Positions 17,191 through 27,463 are shown, counted from the first letter of the stretch. The stretch: DNA of 35,698 nucleotides from Akkermansiaceae bacterium (GCA_903875675.1 CAIQXC010000333.1:1-35698); one strand, 5' to 3'. A program made the numbers and translations. Notes: a model not told the origin generated them from the letters alone.

Positions 17191-19233
17191 ATGCGCATCC
17201 CATTCCCTCTGGCGGCCAGCACCGCCACTTCCCTGCTCGTCGCGAGCATCACGGGCCCCGCCTCTGCGCAGCCCGACACGGCCACCACCGCCCCTCGCTT
17301 CGGCACTTGGGGCTTCGACCTCACCGGCAAGGACGCCGCAGTCAAACCGGGCGACGATTTTTTCAAATTTGCCAATGGGGGGTATGTCGAGCGGACCCGC
17401 ATTCCTGAGGATTTGGTGCGTTTCGGTAACTTTGATGTGCTCTCCATCTTGTCAGAAAACCGGGTGCGAGAGATTTTGGACGAAGCCACAAAACAGCCGA
17501 CGGAAGCAACCGCCAAAATCGGCAGCTTCTATGCGACGTTCATGGACGAGGCCAAGGTGGAACAACTCGGGTCGCAGCCGCTCGCCGCGGATCTCGCCAA
17601 TGTTAAGGCCGCCACCTCACGGGAAAAACTTGCCGCCATCATGGGTCATCCAGGCAGCATGTGCCGCAGTCCGTTTGGCGCGGGCATCAGTGCTGACGCC
17701 AAAGACCCATCGCGCTATGCGGTGCACATCGGCTCCGGTGGCTTGGGCATGCCAGACAAAGACTATTACCTCAAGCCGACCTTTGCCGAAACCAAGGCCA
17801 AGTATCAGACCTACGCAGCGGATCTCTTAACCCTCGTCGGCTGGCCCGAACCCGCCCGCTTCGCTACCCAGATCGTCGCTTTCGAAACCCGCTTGGCTGA
17901 GGCCAGCTGGGAACGCGCCGACCACCGGGACCGCGACAAAACCTACAACCCGATGACCCCCGCCGAACTGGCCGCCTATGCGCCCGGCTTCGATTTCATC
18001 GGAATGTTAGAAGCACGCGGTCTCGCCAAGGTGCAAAAAGTCATCGTCGGAGATAACACGGCTTTTCCAAAGAAGGCGGCGATCTTCGCCGAAACACCCC
18101 TCGAAACCCTGCAAGCTTGGATGGCCTTCGGCATCGCCGATGCCGCCGCGCCTTATCTATCCAAGGCGTTCGTTGACGCCAGCTTCGGATTCCATGCCAA
18201 AACACTCTCTGGCCAGCCCGAACAACGGGCCCGCTGGAAACGCGGCGTGATGCTCACCAACGAGGTCCTCGGCGAGGCCGTCGGCCAAATCTATGTGGCC
18301 AAGTATTTCCCCGCCGCTTCCAAACGCCAGATGCTGGAATTGGTCAACAATATCAGATCCGTCATGGCTGAGCGCATCAACCACCTCGATTGGATGGGCG
18401 AGGAAACCAAAAAAGCCGCCCAGCAAAAATTGGCCAGTTTCACAGTCAAAATCGGTTATCCCGATGAGTTCCGGGACTATTCGGCGCTCGTCGTCAAGGC
18501 CGGCGATCTTTACGGCAACCTCATCCGCTCCAGCGAATTTTCCTGGAAGCGCGAACTCGATCGCCTGGATAAACCGGTGGACCGCAAGGAGTGGGGCATG
18601 CCGCCGCAAAAGGTCAATGCCTACTACAACCCGTCCTTCAACGAGATCGTGTTTCCCGCCGCTATCCTGCAACCGCCGTTTTTCGATCCGCAGGCGGATC
18701 CGGCAGTCAACTACGGCGGGATTGGTGGCGTCATCGCTCATGAAATCAGCCACGGTTTCGACGATCAGGGCCGCAAGTCCAACGGCGATGGGGTGCTCAA
18801 GGATTGGTGGACGAGCGAAGATGCCGCCAAGTTCAATGCCAGGGCCGAGCACCTCGGGGCCCAATACGAAAGTATCGAGATTTTGCCAGGCGAACACATC
18901 AACGGCAAACTCACCATGGGCGAAAATATCGGCGATATGGGCGGACTCACCTTCGCGCTCGACGCCTATCAAGCCTCGCTGCACGGTGCCGCCGCTCCGG
19001 TGTTGGATGGTGTCAGCGGCGTGCAACGGGTGTTCTTCGGCTGGGCACAAGTCTGGCGCCAAAAAATGCGCGACGAAGCCATGCTCAAACAAATCCACAC
19101 CGACCCCCACTCGCCCGCTGAAGCCCGGGTCAATGGCGTGGTGCGCAACATTGACGCCTGGTATTCCGCGTTTGACGTCAAACCCGGCGACAAACTCTAT
19201 GTGAAGCCCGAAGACCGGGTCCACATCTGGTGA
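17191..19233 (+). CDS. M13-family (neprilysin/PepO-like) zinc metallopeptidase, secreted
   Basis: Start at MRIPFPLAASTATSLLVASITGPASAQ; zinc motif VIAHEISHGFDDQG and GENIGDMGGL; C-terminal KPEDRVHIW. Confidence 0.92.
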   Translation: MRIPFPLAASTATSLLVASITGPASAQPDTATTAPRFGTWGFDLTGKDAAVKPGDDFFKFANGGYVERTRIPEDLVRFGNFDVLSILSENRVREILDEATKQPTEATAKIGSFYATFMDEAKVEQLGSQPLAADLANVKAATSREKLAAIMGHPGSMCRSPFGAGISADAKDPSRYAVHIGSGGLGMPDKDYYLKPTFAETKAKYQTYAADLLTLVGWPEPARFATQIVAFETRLAEASWERADHRDRDKTYNPMTPAELAAYAPGFDFIGMLEARGLAKVQKVIVGDNTAFPKKAAIFAETPLETLQAWMAFGIADAAAPYLSKAFVDASFGFHAKTLSGQPEQRARWKRGVMLTNEVLGEAVGQIYVAKYFPAASKRQMLELVNNIRSVMAERINHLDWMGEETKKAAQQKLASFTVKIGYPDEFRDYSALVVKAGDLYGNLIRSSEFSWKRELDRLDKPVDRKEWGMPPQKVNAYYNPSFNEIVFPAAILQPPFFDPQADPAVNYGGIGGVIAHEISHGFDDQGRKSNGDGVLKDWWTSEDAAKFNARAEHLGAQYESIEILPGEHINGKLTMGENIGDMGGLTFALDAYQASLHGAAAPVLDGVSGVQRVFFGWAQVWRQKMRDEAMLKQIHTDPHSPAEARVNGVVRNIDAWYSAFDVKPGDKLYVKPEDRVHIW

Positions 19234-19284
19234 AGCTCCCGAAGAGCCAGCCTCAGAATACCTGAACTCGTTGAGGCTTAAGCG

Positions 19285-20535
19285 CTAATCGAAGCTCGGA
19301 ATCTTCAGAAGCGTTCCACCTTGTAGGGCGGATTGATGGGCAACGATGCCTGGTGCGGTGTAGGCAATCGCTTCATGGATGTTCACGGCTGGCTGGCGCT
19401 GGTTGAGGATGGCATCAATGAATTCGTGAGTGATAAAACAATGCGAGCCTTCATGCCCGCTGTCATGGCGCAACGGCACAGGCAGCAGATCCGTCGCCCA
19501 CCATTTCACCTCCTGGTAGGGCTCGACCACTTGTGCAGCCCGCACAAAACCGCCGGCGTCACGCTCGCTATTGCCGTCGGTCTTGGAACGCACGATGCAT
19601 GGTTGAGCACCGTTGGGGCCGCCGAAGTAAAAACTCATCTTATCGCCGTAGAAACGGGCGCGCTCACCCCCTTGCTGGGCACCGCGCCACCACACGGCGA
19701 CGCGCATCGAGTTGCCGCGGTTGGTTTTGAAGAATGCGGTCTCGTTCCAGAACGGGTTGTTGTAAACATTGTCCTTCAAGATCGGATGACCATCGCCCCA
19801 GCCAATACAATTAACTTCCGTTAGTCTCTCCCCGGTCACGCTGATCAGGTGTGACGTGCAATGAGTCGGATACTGGATGGGTGCCATGCCATAGCGCCAG
19901 GTGCGTTTGCCATTCTCGAAATACAATTCCTCAAGTCCCGGGTGATGATATTCTGACTCTGTGTGATACAGGTTCCCGAACGCCCCTTCCAGATAGAACT
20001 TGCGTACCGACTGCGTCAGTTGCTGCCAATGGCTGGTCTCGGCCATCATATAGGTGAGTCCCGTCTGCTTCACGGCGTCAACAAGTTGCTGGCATTGTTC
20101 CAGCGTCATTGCCGCAGGCACCGCACATAGCACATGCTTGCCTGCTGCAAGACACAACAGCACATGCCGAGCGTGATCCGGCATCGGCGTGAACAACGCC
20201 ACCGCCTCGATCTTGGGATCCTTCACTAACTCCTCCAACGAGTCATACGCCTTGTCGCAGCGATACGTCTGCTTGAGGCTTGCCCGCCGCTCAGGGCGCA
20301 GGTCGCTGACGGCCTCGACCATGCAGTTGGGATGTTCGTGAAATTGGAAGCTCAGTCCGAAGCCGCCACCGACGATGCCCACCCGAAGCCTGCGCTCCGG
20401 GCTTTGGGCAAACACGGGTGAGGCCAGCAATCCGCTGCCTGCTGCGGCGCTGAGAGTTGCAATAAACTCGCGACGACTGTGGCCGCTGATGGGAATTGCC
20501 GGGTACAAGTTTGGGTCGGTTGTCATCACAGCCAA
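19285..20535 (-). CDS. Gfo/Idh/MocA-family oxidoreductase with Tat signal
   Basis: SRREFIATLSAAAGSGLLASPVFA, Rossmann motif LRVGIVGGGFG, AGKHVLCAVPAAMTLEQCQQLVDAV. Confidence 0.88.
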   Translation of the reverse strand: MAVMTTDPNLYPAIPISGHSRREFIATLSAAAGSGLLASPVFAQSPERRLRVGIVGGGFGLSFQFHEHPNCMVEAVSDLRPERRASLKQTYRCDKAYDSLEELVKDPKIEAVALFTPMPDHARHVLLCLAAGKHVLCAVPAAMTLEQCQQLVDAVKQTGLTYMMAETSHWQQLTQSVRKFYLEGAFGNLYHTESEYHHPGLEELYFENGKRTWRYGMAPIQYPTHCTSHLISVTGERLTEVNCIGWGDGHPILKDNVYNNPFWNETAFFKTNRGNSMRVAVWWRGAQQGGERARFYGDKMSFYFGGPNGAQPCIVRSKTDGNSERDAGGFVRAAQVVEPYQEVKWWATDLLPVPLRHDSGHEGSHCFITHEFIDAILNQRQPAVNIHEAIAYTAPGIVAHQSALQGGTLLKIPSFD

Positions 20536-20604
20536 ACGCTATTCAGCAAGCCGACTGCTGGCAAGGCATTGTACAGGGGCATTCACACACACACACCTTG
20601 CCTG

Positions 20605-20620
20605 GCGAGGCTGCGCCTCA
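20605..20620. repeat. 16-bp dispersed palindromic repeat, copy 1
   Basis: gcgaggctgcgcctca, identical to 31930-31945; core GAGGC-TGC-GCCTC. Confidence 0.55.
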
Positions 20621-20826
20621 GACCCAAATCGCAGGAGACTTGAAGAACCACCGGACTGCGCATTGCGCTTCTTGTTCCAGTCTTCGGTCTTCCCCTCTTC
20701 TGTCTTCTTCCCAAGCAGAGAACTTGACCTAACGAAAGCAACTTTGGCTATTCAAGGACCCCGGCCTGGCGCAGATGGCTATCCGTTAGGCGAGACGGCC
20801 AATACTGTTGACTTAGTAGGAGGATA

Positions 20827-20920
20827 GGCTTCCAGCCTGTTATGGACGACGCGCTTCTAGCCTGTCGTTTCAGTCACAGACAGGCTGGAAGCGCTGTCTT
20901 CCATCACAGGCAAGATGCCT
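20827..20920. repeat. Cluster of related inverted repeats, including a 15-bp hairpin
   Basis: GGCTTCCAGCCTGT (20827-20840), CGCTTCTAGCCTGTC (20852-20866), GACAGGCTGGAAGCG (20879-20893), CACAGGCAAGATGCCT (20905-20920). Copies 2 and 3 form a 15-bp stem with one mismatch (G.U wobble possible). Confidence 0.75.
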
Positions 20921-20937
20921 ATTTTCCGATCAGAGCG

Positions 20938-22776
20938 CTAAATTGACAGTATTGGGCGAGGCGGTCGCGGCCGGCTGAGCATCGATATGGTCAAGGCGAA
21001 CAGAGCGAGGACCATGATACCGCCATCGCCGATGAGCGCGTAAAGGGTGAGAGTGGGAACCAACGGCACGTCCAGTTCAGCGAGGAGCGAACCACGGGTG
21101 AAGTGGCTGCCGGTCGAATCGGTTAGGACCTGGGAAGCGGCGGTGTCGGGGTGGGCAGTGGAGCCGCAGGTATTGATGGCGGCGCTGACGCCGGTATTGG
21201 CACAGCGCAGCATCGGCCGGCGCAGCTCGATGGAGCGGAAGCGGGCGTTGGCAAAATGTTGTGCGGCACCGGCCGAGTGTTTGAACCAGCCGTCATTGGT
21301 GACGTTGAGGATCAGCTGCGGGCCATGCCGGGCGAACAAGCGGGTGAGTCGCGGAACGGTATCTTCGAAACACACGCTGGGAATGACGCCGATGGCGAGG
21401 CCGGCGGCGTTGATCGACAGCGGTTCGAACGAATCACCGGGAGTGAACGAGCCACCATATTCTGTGCCGGATTGCTGTTCGTAGATTTTCTTGAGAAATG
21501 GCAGGGACTCAACAAATGGAATGGTTTCCCCGAAAATCACCAAGTGGTGCTTGCGAAATGTCTGCAACTCATCCCTGGGAGACATCACCGCCAGCGAGTT
21601 GTAGATCCGTCCGCCGGATTTTGGAATCAATTGCTCACCTTGCACCTCAGCTTCCAATTCATTGACCCCGTATATCAACGAAAATTCACCGGCCGTTCGA
21701 ACCACCGCAATTGTGTCGAGGTTTTGTTGCCATGTCCCCCAGCCGCCGTCCGCACTGCGAAATATCCGCCCGCGCAACGCACTTTCCGGCCACAACACCC
21801 AATCGGGCCAGTGCCGGGCCGCAGGATCTTCAATGAGGGAATCCGCCTGCTTGATCGCCGCCAGAGCCGTTAGCGTATCTTCCTCGTAGGCGCGGTGGAT
21901 CGTGAGATCATCCCACTGCATTTCGCCGGCCTCCTGCGGAACGTCGAGTTGTACCAGAAGCGACTTGATCCTAACCGACTTTCGGTGACCTTCGCTGGCG
22001 AGTCTTTCCGCCCCATAGCCCAACACACCGGCCACGATCAGGGCGGTGGCTGCCACGTCCCACCAATGCTTGCGTTTAGCAGCTGCGTCTTTTGCTAGCA
22101 GACGGCTGGCGGCCTGCACCATCACCGCCTGACAAAACACCAGTAACAGCGAAAGGCCGAGCACGCCTAGCAAATCCGCAGCCTGCGCCAGCAGCAGGCT
22201 GTCATGGAACGCCACGCCCAAGGGATTCCAGCCAAAGCCGCCGAAGAGCCAACTGCGCAGCCACTCCAATCCGGCCCAGATCGCACCATGACAGAAGGCG
22301 CTGCGCAGGGACAAGCGGGGCGACCCGGGCACTGTTGGCAGGGCTGCGGCGAGCAGGCGATGGTGCCGCGAGTGAGGGGATGCGAGTGGCCCTGAGGCAC
22401 GATGTTTGTGCCAAGGATTACCCAGAGTGGCGGCAAAGGCTCCAAACAGCCCCCAGAAAAGCCCCAGATAAAGCGGCAACAACACCGCCGCCAGCCACGA
22501 CACCTCGCCCAGCCAGCTGAATTGCACGCCGCTGCTCGCACTGCCAGCCAACCAGCCCAGGCCAAAGCCTTTCCAGCCCGAGCGCTTTCCTTCTAACGAC
22601 CACAGCGCCGGCAACAGCGGCAGCAGGGCCAGCCATGCCAGTGCCGCAGCATGATACGGCGGAAACAGCCCGGCCACCAGCAAGCCGCTGGTGATGGCTC
22701 CGGCCACTTGAATCAATCCTTTGCGCGTCGGCATGCCCGCAGCATGAAGCGGTGCCCGGCCGTTGGTCCACTTCAA
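20938..22776 (-). CDS. lnt: Apolipoprotein N-acyltransferase
   Basis: Multi-TM N-terminus plus nitrilase domain: LLVQLDVPQEAGEMQWD, WPESALRG, GVIPSVCFEDTVPRLTRLFARHGPQLILNVTNDGWFKHSAGAAQHFANARFRSIELRRPMLRCANTGVSAAINTCG. Start may be ATG 22734. Confidence 0.92.
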   Translation of the reverse strand: MKWTNGRAPLHAAGMPTRKGLIQVAGAITSGLLVAGLFPPYHAAALAWLALLPLLPALWSLEGKRSGWKGFGLGWLAGSASSGVQFSWLGEVSWLAAVLLPLYLGLFWGLFGAFAATLGNPWHKHRASGPLASPHSRHHRLLAAALPTVPGSPRLSLRSAFCHGAIWAGLEWLRSWLFGGFGWNPLGVAFHDSLLLAQAADLLGVLGLSLLLVFCQAVMVQAASRLLAKDAAAKRKHWWDVAATALIVAGVLGYGAERLASEGHRKSVRIKSLLVQLDVPQEAGEMQWDDLTIHRAYEEDTLTALAAIKQADSLIEDPAARHWPDWVLWPESALRGRIFRSADGGWGTWQQNLDTIAVVRTAGEFSLIYGVNELEAEVQGEQLIPKSGGRIYNSLAVMSPRDELQTFRKHHLVIFGETIPFVESLPFLKKIYEQQSGTEYGGSFTPGDSFEPLSINAAGLAIGVIPSVCFEDTVPRLTRLFARHGPQLILNVTNDGWFKHSAGAAQHFANARFRSIELRRPMLRCANTGVSAAINTCGSTAHPDTAASQVLTDSTGSHFTRGSLLAELDVPLVPTLTLYALIGDGGIMVLALFALTISMLSRPRPPRPILSI

Positions 22777-22804
22777 ATTGGCGGCTGCGGTTTTGCGCTC
22801 TTGA

Positions 22805-23305
22805 TTAGCGAAGCGAGACGACCACGGCTGCCATCGCCACTAAAGTCCTTGAACCCAGAGTCCTTGTGAAGGAGTCAAGCTTTCCAGAACCTTTCCATTT
22901 GGGTGTTCCGACCATGCGGAGCAACGCAAGAGCGGTGGGTTCGATCTGATAGGCGGTCTTGCCGCTGTTGGTCGGGCGCTTGGGGTCGTCGGGATTGCGG
23001 ATCAGCAAGCCTTCCTCCACGAAGAATTTCACCGCGTCGTCGCGAATGGTTTCGCGGGTGTTCGGTGCATAGCGGACGTTGTAGGTGATGGCGATGAAAT
23101 CAATGATGGGTGTGATCCCACGCAGGGGGGCTTGCGCGTCTGCCCATGAAACATCGGGCTGAAGATCGAGCAAAGCGAGCAGAGTGTAGGCGGCGATCTC
23201 GTTGCGCTGTTTCAGGCCAAACTCCAATGCGGTGAGAGCTGCGATGGCTTCCGCGAGCCGTTGTTTCCTCGCGGCTGCTTTTCTGCTAGGTTTAGCTGAT
23301 GACAT
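22805..23305 (-). pseudogene. BsuBI/PstI-type restriction endonuclease, N-terminal domain only (truncated)
   Basis: RNEIAAYTLLALLDLQPDVSWADAQAPLRGITPIIDFIAITYNVRYAPNTRETIRDDAVKFFVEEGLLIRNPDDPKRPTNSGKTAYQIEPTALALLRMVGTPKW resembles the BsuBI/PstI N-terminal domain. ORF ends before any catalytic domain. Confidence 0.65.
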
Positions 23306-24683
23306 GAAGGTGTTTGGTGACGAGGAGGTCGATTTGTTCTTGTGAGTGGTCTAGGACATTGATCTCGCGGCCCATGGCTTGGAGGGTTTTTCGATCTGGG
23401 TAGGCCAAGGTCCGAAGATCGGTAGCGTTCACCTGAGTGTGACCGCTGAAGCGCCGGAAATACTGGTCAACCATGGTGGAATTCAAGAAAGCATAAAGTC
23501 CGATCGCCAGATCGCGGTCCAAGCCGTGCCCGGCCGTGTGGAAGTAATTCAGGTGATTTTCAAAACCGACCCACTCTGTTAGAATCTGATCTGGATCAAA
23601 CAAGCAGGCTACGAGGCGGCGTTTTTCCTCCTTAGACGTGAAGCGTTTGGTAAGAAGATAGACCCCGGATGGAACGAGCCACTGGCGGGTTTCGTGAGTG
23701 TCGAGAATGGCGTTGGGTTTGCGGGCTTGCGGCTTCGGCCAATGAATGGTGCCGCCATTGAAATGGCATGGATAGATCAAGGGCACGGTTCCAGGTTCCG
23801 ACTCCTTGCGCAGCGCATCCTTCAACCGAAAATCCACCACACGACCGGTCGAAACGGTGACACCTAACGAGGCGAGGTTAGAGCTGAGACTGCCCATGGC
23901 TTCTTTTGCCGCCGCATGGCTTGCCGCAGATGGGATGTGGATGAATTTCGCGGCATCGTGCGGGTGGACGATTTCCGAGAAAGGGAAAACGGTTTGGGTG
24001 ACGACATCGCGATGTTCGCCGCTACTGCTGGAGATGATTATTTCGTCCGGCTGGATTCTCCCTTTCACTGCGTGGAAGATGACATTCTCCTGCAACACGT
24101 TGTCCTTGCGGAAGGCGGCTTTTCGGGATTCGAAAACGTGGAGTCGGCGCAATTCCAGATGCTCCAGGAAGTCTTCACGAAACGGGCGGAAGTAGGGGCC
24201 ATTGCAAAAACTCCGCGGAGTGATGCCGACAAGTTGCCCGCCGGGAATCAGCAGGCGCTGAATGAGAGCGATGAAGCCGGTGCAAAGATTGCTGGTTTCC
24301 ATCCCGACGGAACGAAGGGCGTGCCTTTCGGGGGAGTCAGTGCTGATTTTTCGATAGGGTGGATTCGCGATGGCGGCATCAAACTCGGGCGGCGGTGCTC
24401 CGAATAAATCACCCCCGAGCCTGGCCGACATCTCTTCGATGAAATCGGCGGAGTGAATGGTGAACGTGAAGTGAATGAGGTGGATTGTGGAGATGACATC
24501 TATTAGACATGATTGCAAACTTGAAGCACCACCGGAATCGTGGATTTTTTTCAGGATTGGAGGATTCGCAAAGTGTGCTAGAACGGGGGCCGCACCTTGC
24601 CCGACGCCACCGACATCCATGCCTTTCTCGGCGACTGCCGCTGGAAGCAGCGCTTCGACGACGACCATCTCGCCGCCGCACAC
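23292..24683 (-). pseudogene. N6-adenine DNA methyltransferase (BsuBI/PstI/Eco57I-like), apparently missing its N-terminal SAM-binding part
   Basis: IANPPYRKIS catalytic motif and type II MTase-like C-terminus. Residues before about IHSADFIEE do not look like MTase, and no motif-I-like DPACGTG sequence is seen. True 5' end uncertain. Confidence 0.65.
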
Positions 24684-27302
24684 CCGTTGGTGTCAAAGGT
24701 CCGCGACCTGCGCATCGAAGAAGCCGGGGCGGGTGCCTTCTGCCTGCTGGGATCGGTGGCGGCCAAGGACGCCGAGGTGAGCATCTGGCAGAACGGCGGG
24801 ACTTGGGATTTTGAAACAACCTGTCGCTGCGAGATTGGCAGCTATTGCCCGCATGCCGCGGCCTTGTTGCTGAAGGCCGAAAAACAACGCGATCCGCAGC
24901 GCCTGCTCGGGCATAGCGTCGCCTCGGCAGTGGCCGCTGCCCTGCCCGCTGCCCGCGACCTCCTCAAGGAATCGTCGCCGGACCGGCCGTGGCTAACACC
25001 CGAGGCGCGCTTTGAGTTGCACGTTACGCGAGAACCGACCGACCGCACGACGCGTTTGTTGCTGCAATCGCTGGGCCTGCCGGCACCGGACCAATGGATT
25101 TTCGCTGCGGCATGGGTGAATTACGACGGGCATCGTAGTTCGCTGCGCGGATCCGCGCCGGAGTGGGTAAGCACGGTGGTACTCGCCGATGGCCTGCCAG
25201 CAATTCTCAAACACGATGCAGGCGCGGAAAATTCCGCCGCCCAACAACTCCGCGATACCGGCCTGTCGTCCCTCCAAGCAAATTCCGCATGGCGCTTCCT
25301 CCTCAACCTCAAATCAAGAGCCGCCGCCTCAAACACCGGGCCAGACCGCTGGTTTCCCGACCCGGGGCGCGTGCCTGTCGACGAGTTTTGGTTCCAATTC
25401 CGCGGGGAAATGCTCGCCCGCTTGGAAGGCCTCGGCTGGCGCGTGACCATCGACGACAACGTCGGCCACTGCGTGATCGACGCCGATCCCTCGCAATGGC
25501 TCAGCACCCTGGAACCCGGCGCTAACGGCTGGTTCAGCCTGTCCGTGGGCTTCGAAGTAGCCGGTGAACGCCACGACCTGCTGCCAATCCTCGCGGGTTT
25601 GTTGGAAAGCGATTTCTTGGAAGAAACGCTGGATCGCCCTAACAATGGTCACGTGTACGCACCGCTGCCCAATGGCGATGCGCTGCGGCTTCCTGTCGGC
25701 CGGGTGCGCCTGATCCTCCAACACCTGGCAGCCCTGCTCGACCCGAAGTTTCCCGAGCGCACCCGGCTCCACGCCCTGGATGCCGCCACCCTTGCCGGCT
25801 TGGAGGATCTGGGCCTCACAACACCACCGGACTTGGCGGAGTTGGCGGCGAAGCTGCGGGATTTTGCCGGTATCTCGCCAGTGGCGTTGCCGGCCGGGGT
25901 AAACGCAACGTTGCGCGACTATCAGCTGGCCGGATATCACTGGATGCAATTCCTTGCCCGCCACGGCCTCCACGGGATTCTGGCCGACGATATGGGCCTC
26001 GGCAAAACCCTCCAAACCCTCGCCCATATTCTAGCGGAAAAAGATGCCGGCCACTCCGGCGGCAAGCCGGTACTCGTCGTGGCTCCTACTTCAGTGGTGC
26101 CTAACTGGCGGGCCGAGGCCCTCAAATTCACCCCTTCCCTGCGGGTGCTGCTGCTCAACGGTGCGGAACGCAAGAAGTACTTCCGCTCAATCCCCCACGC
26201 GGATCTGGTCCTAACATCCTTTGCGCTGTTGCAGCGCGACCTCGACAAACTGCGCGGTGTGGCATTCCACTTGGTCGTCCTCGACGAGGCGCAAAATATC
26301 AAAAACCCGCGTGCCAAGGTAACACAAGCCGCCTGCAAGCTCGATGCCCGCCACCGGCTTTGTCTATCCGGCACGCCGATTGAGAACCACCTTGGCGAGT
26401 TGTGGAGTTTGTTGCGGTTTCTAATTCCGGGATTTCTCGGCAGCGAGGAGGCGTTCAATGCGCGGTTCCGCAGGCCGATCGAAAAAGATGGCGACGTCGA
26501 GCGAAACGAGTTGCTGAGGCGGCGAGTGGCGCCGTTGATTTTGAGGCGCACCAAGGATCAAGTGGCCAAGGAATTGCCGCCCAAAACCGAGCTGGTCCAC
26601 CTCATCGAACTGCACTCCGAGCAAAAAGACCTCTACGAAACCGTCCGCGCCACCATGGACAAACGCGTCCGCCAAGCCATCGAAGCTCGCGGCCTCGGCC
26701 AATCCCAAATCGTCTTCCTCGACGCCTTGCTCAAACTCCGCCAAATCTGCTGCGATCCCCGCCTGCTCCCCGAGGAATTCTCAAACCACGTCCGGACATC
26801 CGCCAAACTGGATTTTCTAACCAATCTTCTGGAGCTGCTCATCGAGGAAGGCCGTCGCATCCTACTATTCTCACAATTTACCAGCATGCTCGCTCTGATC
26901 GAGCAACATCTCATTGCCACACACGTCCCATATCTCAAACTCACCGGTTCCTCCACAGATCGCGGCAAACTCGTCGAGGATTTCCAGACCGGCCGCATCC
27001 CCCTATTTCTCATCTCACTGAAGGCTGGCGGCACCGGTCTGAACCTAACGGCCGCCGACACCGTCATCCACTACGACCCTTGGTGGAACCCGGCCGCCGA
27101 GGCTCAGGCGACCGACCGTGCCTATCGGATCGGCCAGGACAAGCCGGTGTTCGTTCACAAACTGCTGTGCCAAGACACCGTCGAAGAGCGCATCCACCAG
27201 CTCCAACAGGAAAAAGGCAAGCTCGCCGCAGGTATCCTCGCAGGCACCGATCTGGCCGCCACCCTCGATCCCGCCACCGTGCGCGCCCTGTTGAATCCAT
27301 AG
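24597..27302 (+). CDS. SNF2-family helicase with N-terminal SWIM zinc finger
   Basis: SWIM CRCEIGSYCPH; Walker A ADDMGLGKTLQTLA; LDEAQNIKNP; LSGTPIENHLGELWSLLRFL; LLFSQFTSML; LISLKAGGTGLNLTAADTVIHYDPWWNPAAEAQATDRAYRIGQ. TTG start as in the track. Confidence 0.92.
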   Translation: MPDATDIHAFLGDCRWKQRFDDDHLAAAHPLVSKVRDLRIEEAGAGAFCLLGSVAAKDAEVSIWQNGGTWDFETTCRCEIGSYCPHAAALLLKAEKQRDPQRLLGHSVASAVAAALPAARDLLKESSPDRPWLTPEARFELHVTREPTDRTTRLLLQSLGLPAPDQWIFAAAWVNYDGHRSSLRGSAPEWVSTVVLADGLPAILKHDAGAENSAAQQLRDTGLSSLQANSAWRFLLNLKSRAAASNTGPDRWFPDPGRVPVDEFWFQFRGEMLARLEGLGWRVTIDDNVGHCVIDADPSQWLSTLEPGANGWFSLSVGFEVAGERHDLLPILAGLLESDFLEETLDRPNNGHVYAPLPNGDALRLPVGRVRLILQHLAALLDPKFPERTRLHALDAATLAGLEDLGLTTPPDLAELAAKLRDFAGISPVALPAGVNATLRDYQLAGYHWMQFLARHGLHGILADDMGLGKTLQTLAHILAEKDAGHSGGKPVLVVAPTSVVPNWRAEALKFTPSLRVLLLNGAERKKYFRSIPHADLVLTSFALLQRDLDKLRGVAFHLVVLDEAQNIKNPRAKVTQAACKLDARHRLCLSGTPIENHLGELWSLLRFLIPGFLGSEEAFNARFRRPIEKDGDVERNELLRRRVAPLILRRTKDQVAKELPPKTELVHLIELHSEQKDLYETVRATMDKRVRQAIEARGLGQSQIVFLDALLKLRQICCDPRLLPEEFSNHVRTSAKLDFLTNLLELLIEEGRRILLFSQFTSMLALIEQHLIATHVPYLKLTGSSTDRGKLVEDFQTGRIPLFLISLKAGGTGLNLTAADTVIHYDPWWNPAAEAQATDRAYRIGQDKPVFVHKLLCQDTVEERIHQLQQEKGKLAAGILAGTDLAATLDPATVRALLNP

Positions 27303-27463
27303 CCCCCAGTGCCCAGCGGGACTTGCCAAAGACCGGCGTGATAGGTCACCCGGGGACGCCCACACCGCACTTGCCAAGTGCCGCCCCCTGCAACTCGCCA
27401 TTGACGGGGTGTCCGCCCGAAAACGAGCTTTACATTTTTCCCAGGCCGGCAAACCATTCCGCC

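Noticed and set aside
18157-19224. 355-aa minus-strand ORF
   Set aside because: Antisense to the M13 peptidase, which has intact zinc-binding motifs.
20582-20712. CA repeat (cacacacacaca) and pyrimidine-rich tract upstream of the Gfo/Idh gene
   Set aside because: Short and low complexity; no supporting structure to claim a function, and too short for a convincing phase-variation tract.
26402-27463. Upstream extension of the YdjY-like ORF (648 aa in the track)
   Set aside because: Out of frame with the overlapping SNF2 gene, Arg/Pro/His-rich nonsense. A good signal peptide starts at 27464.
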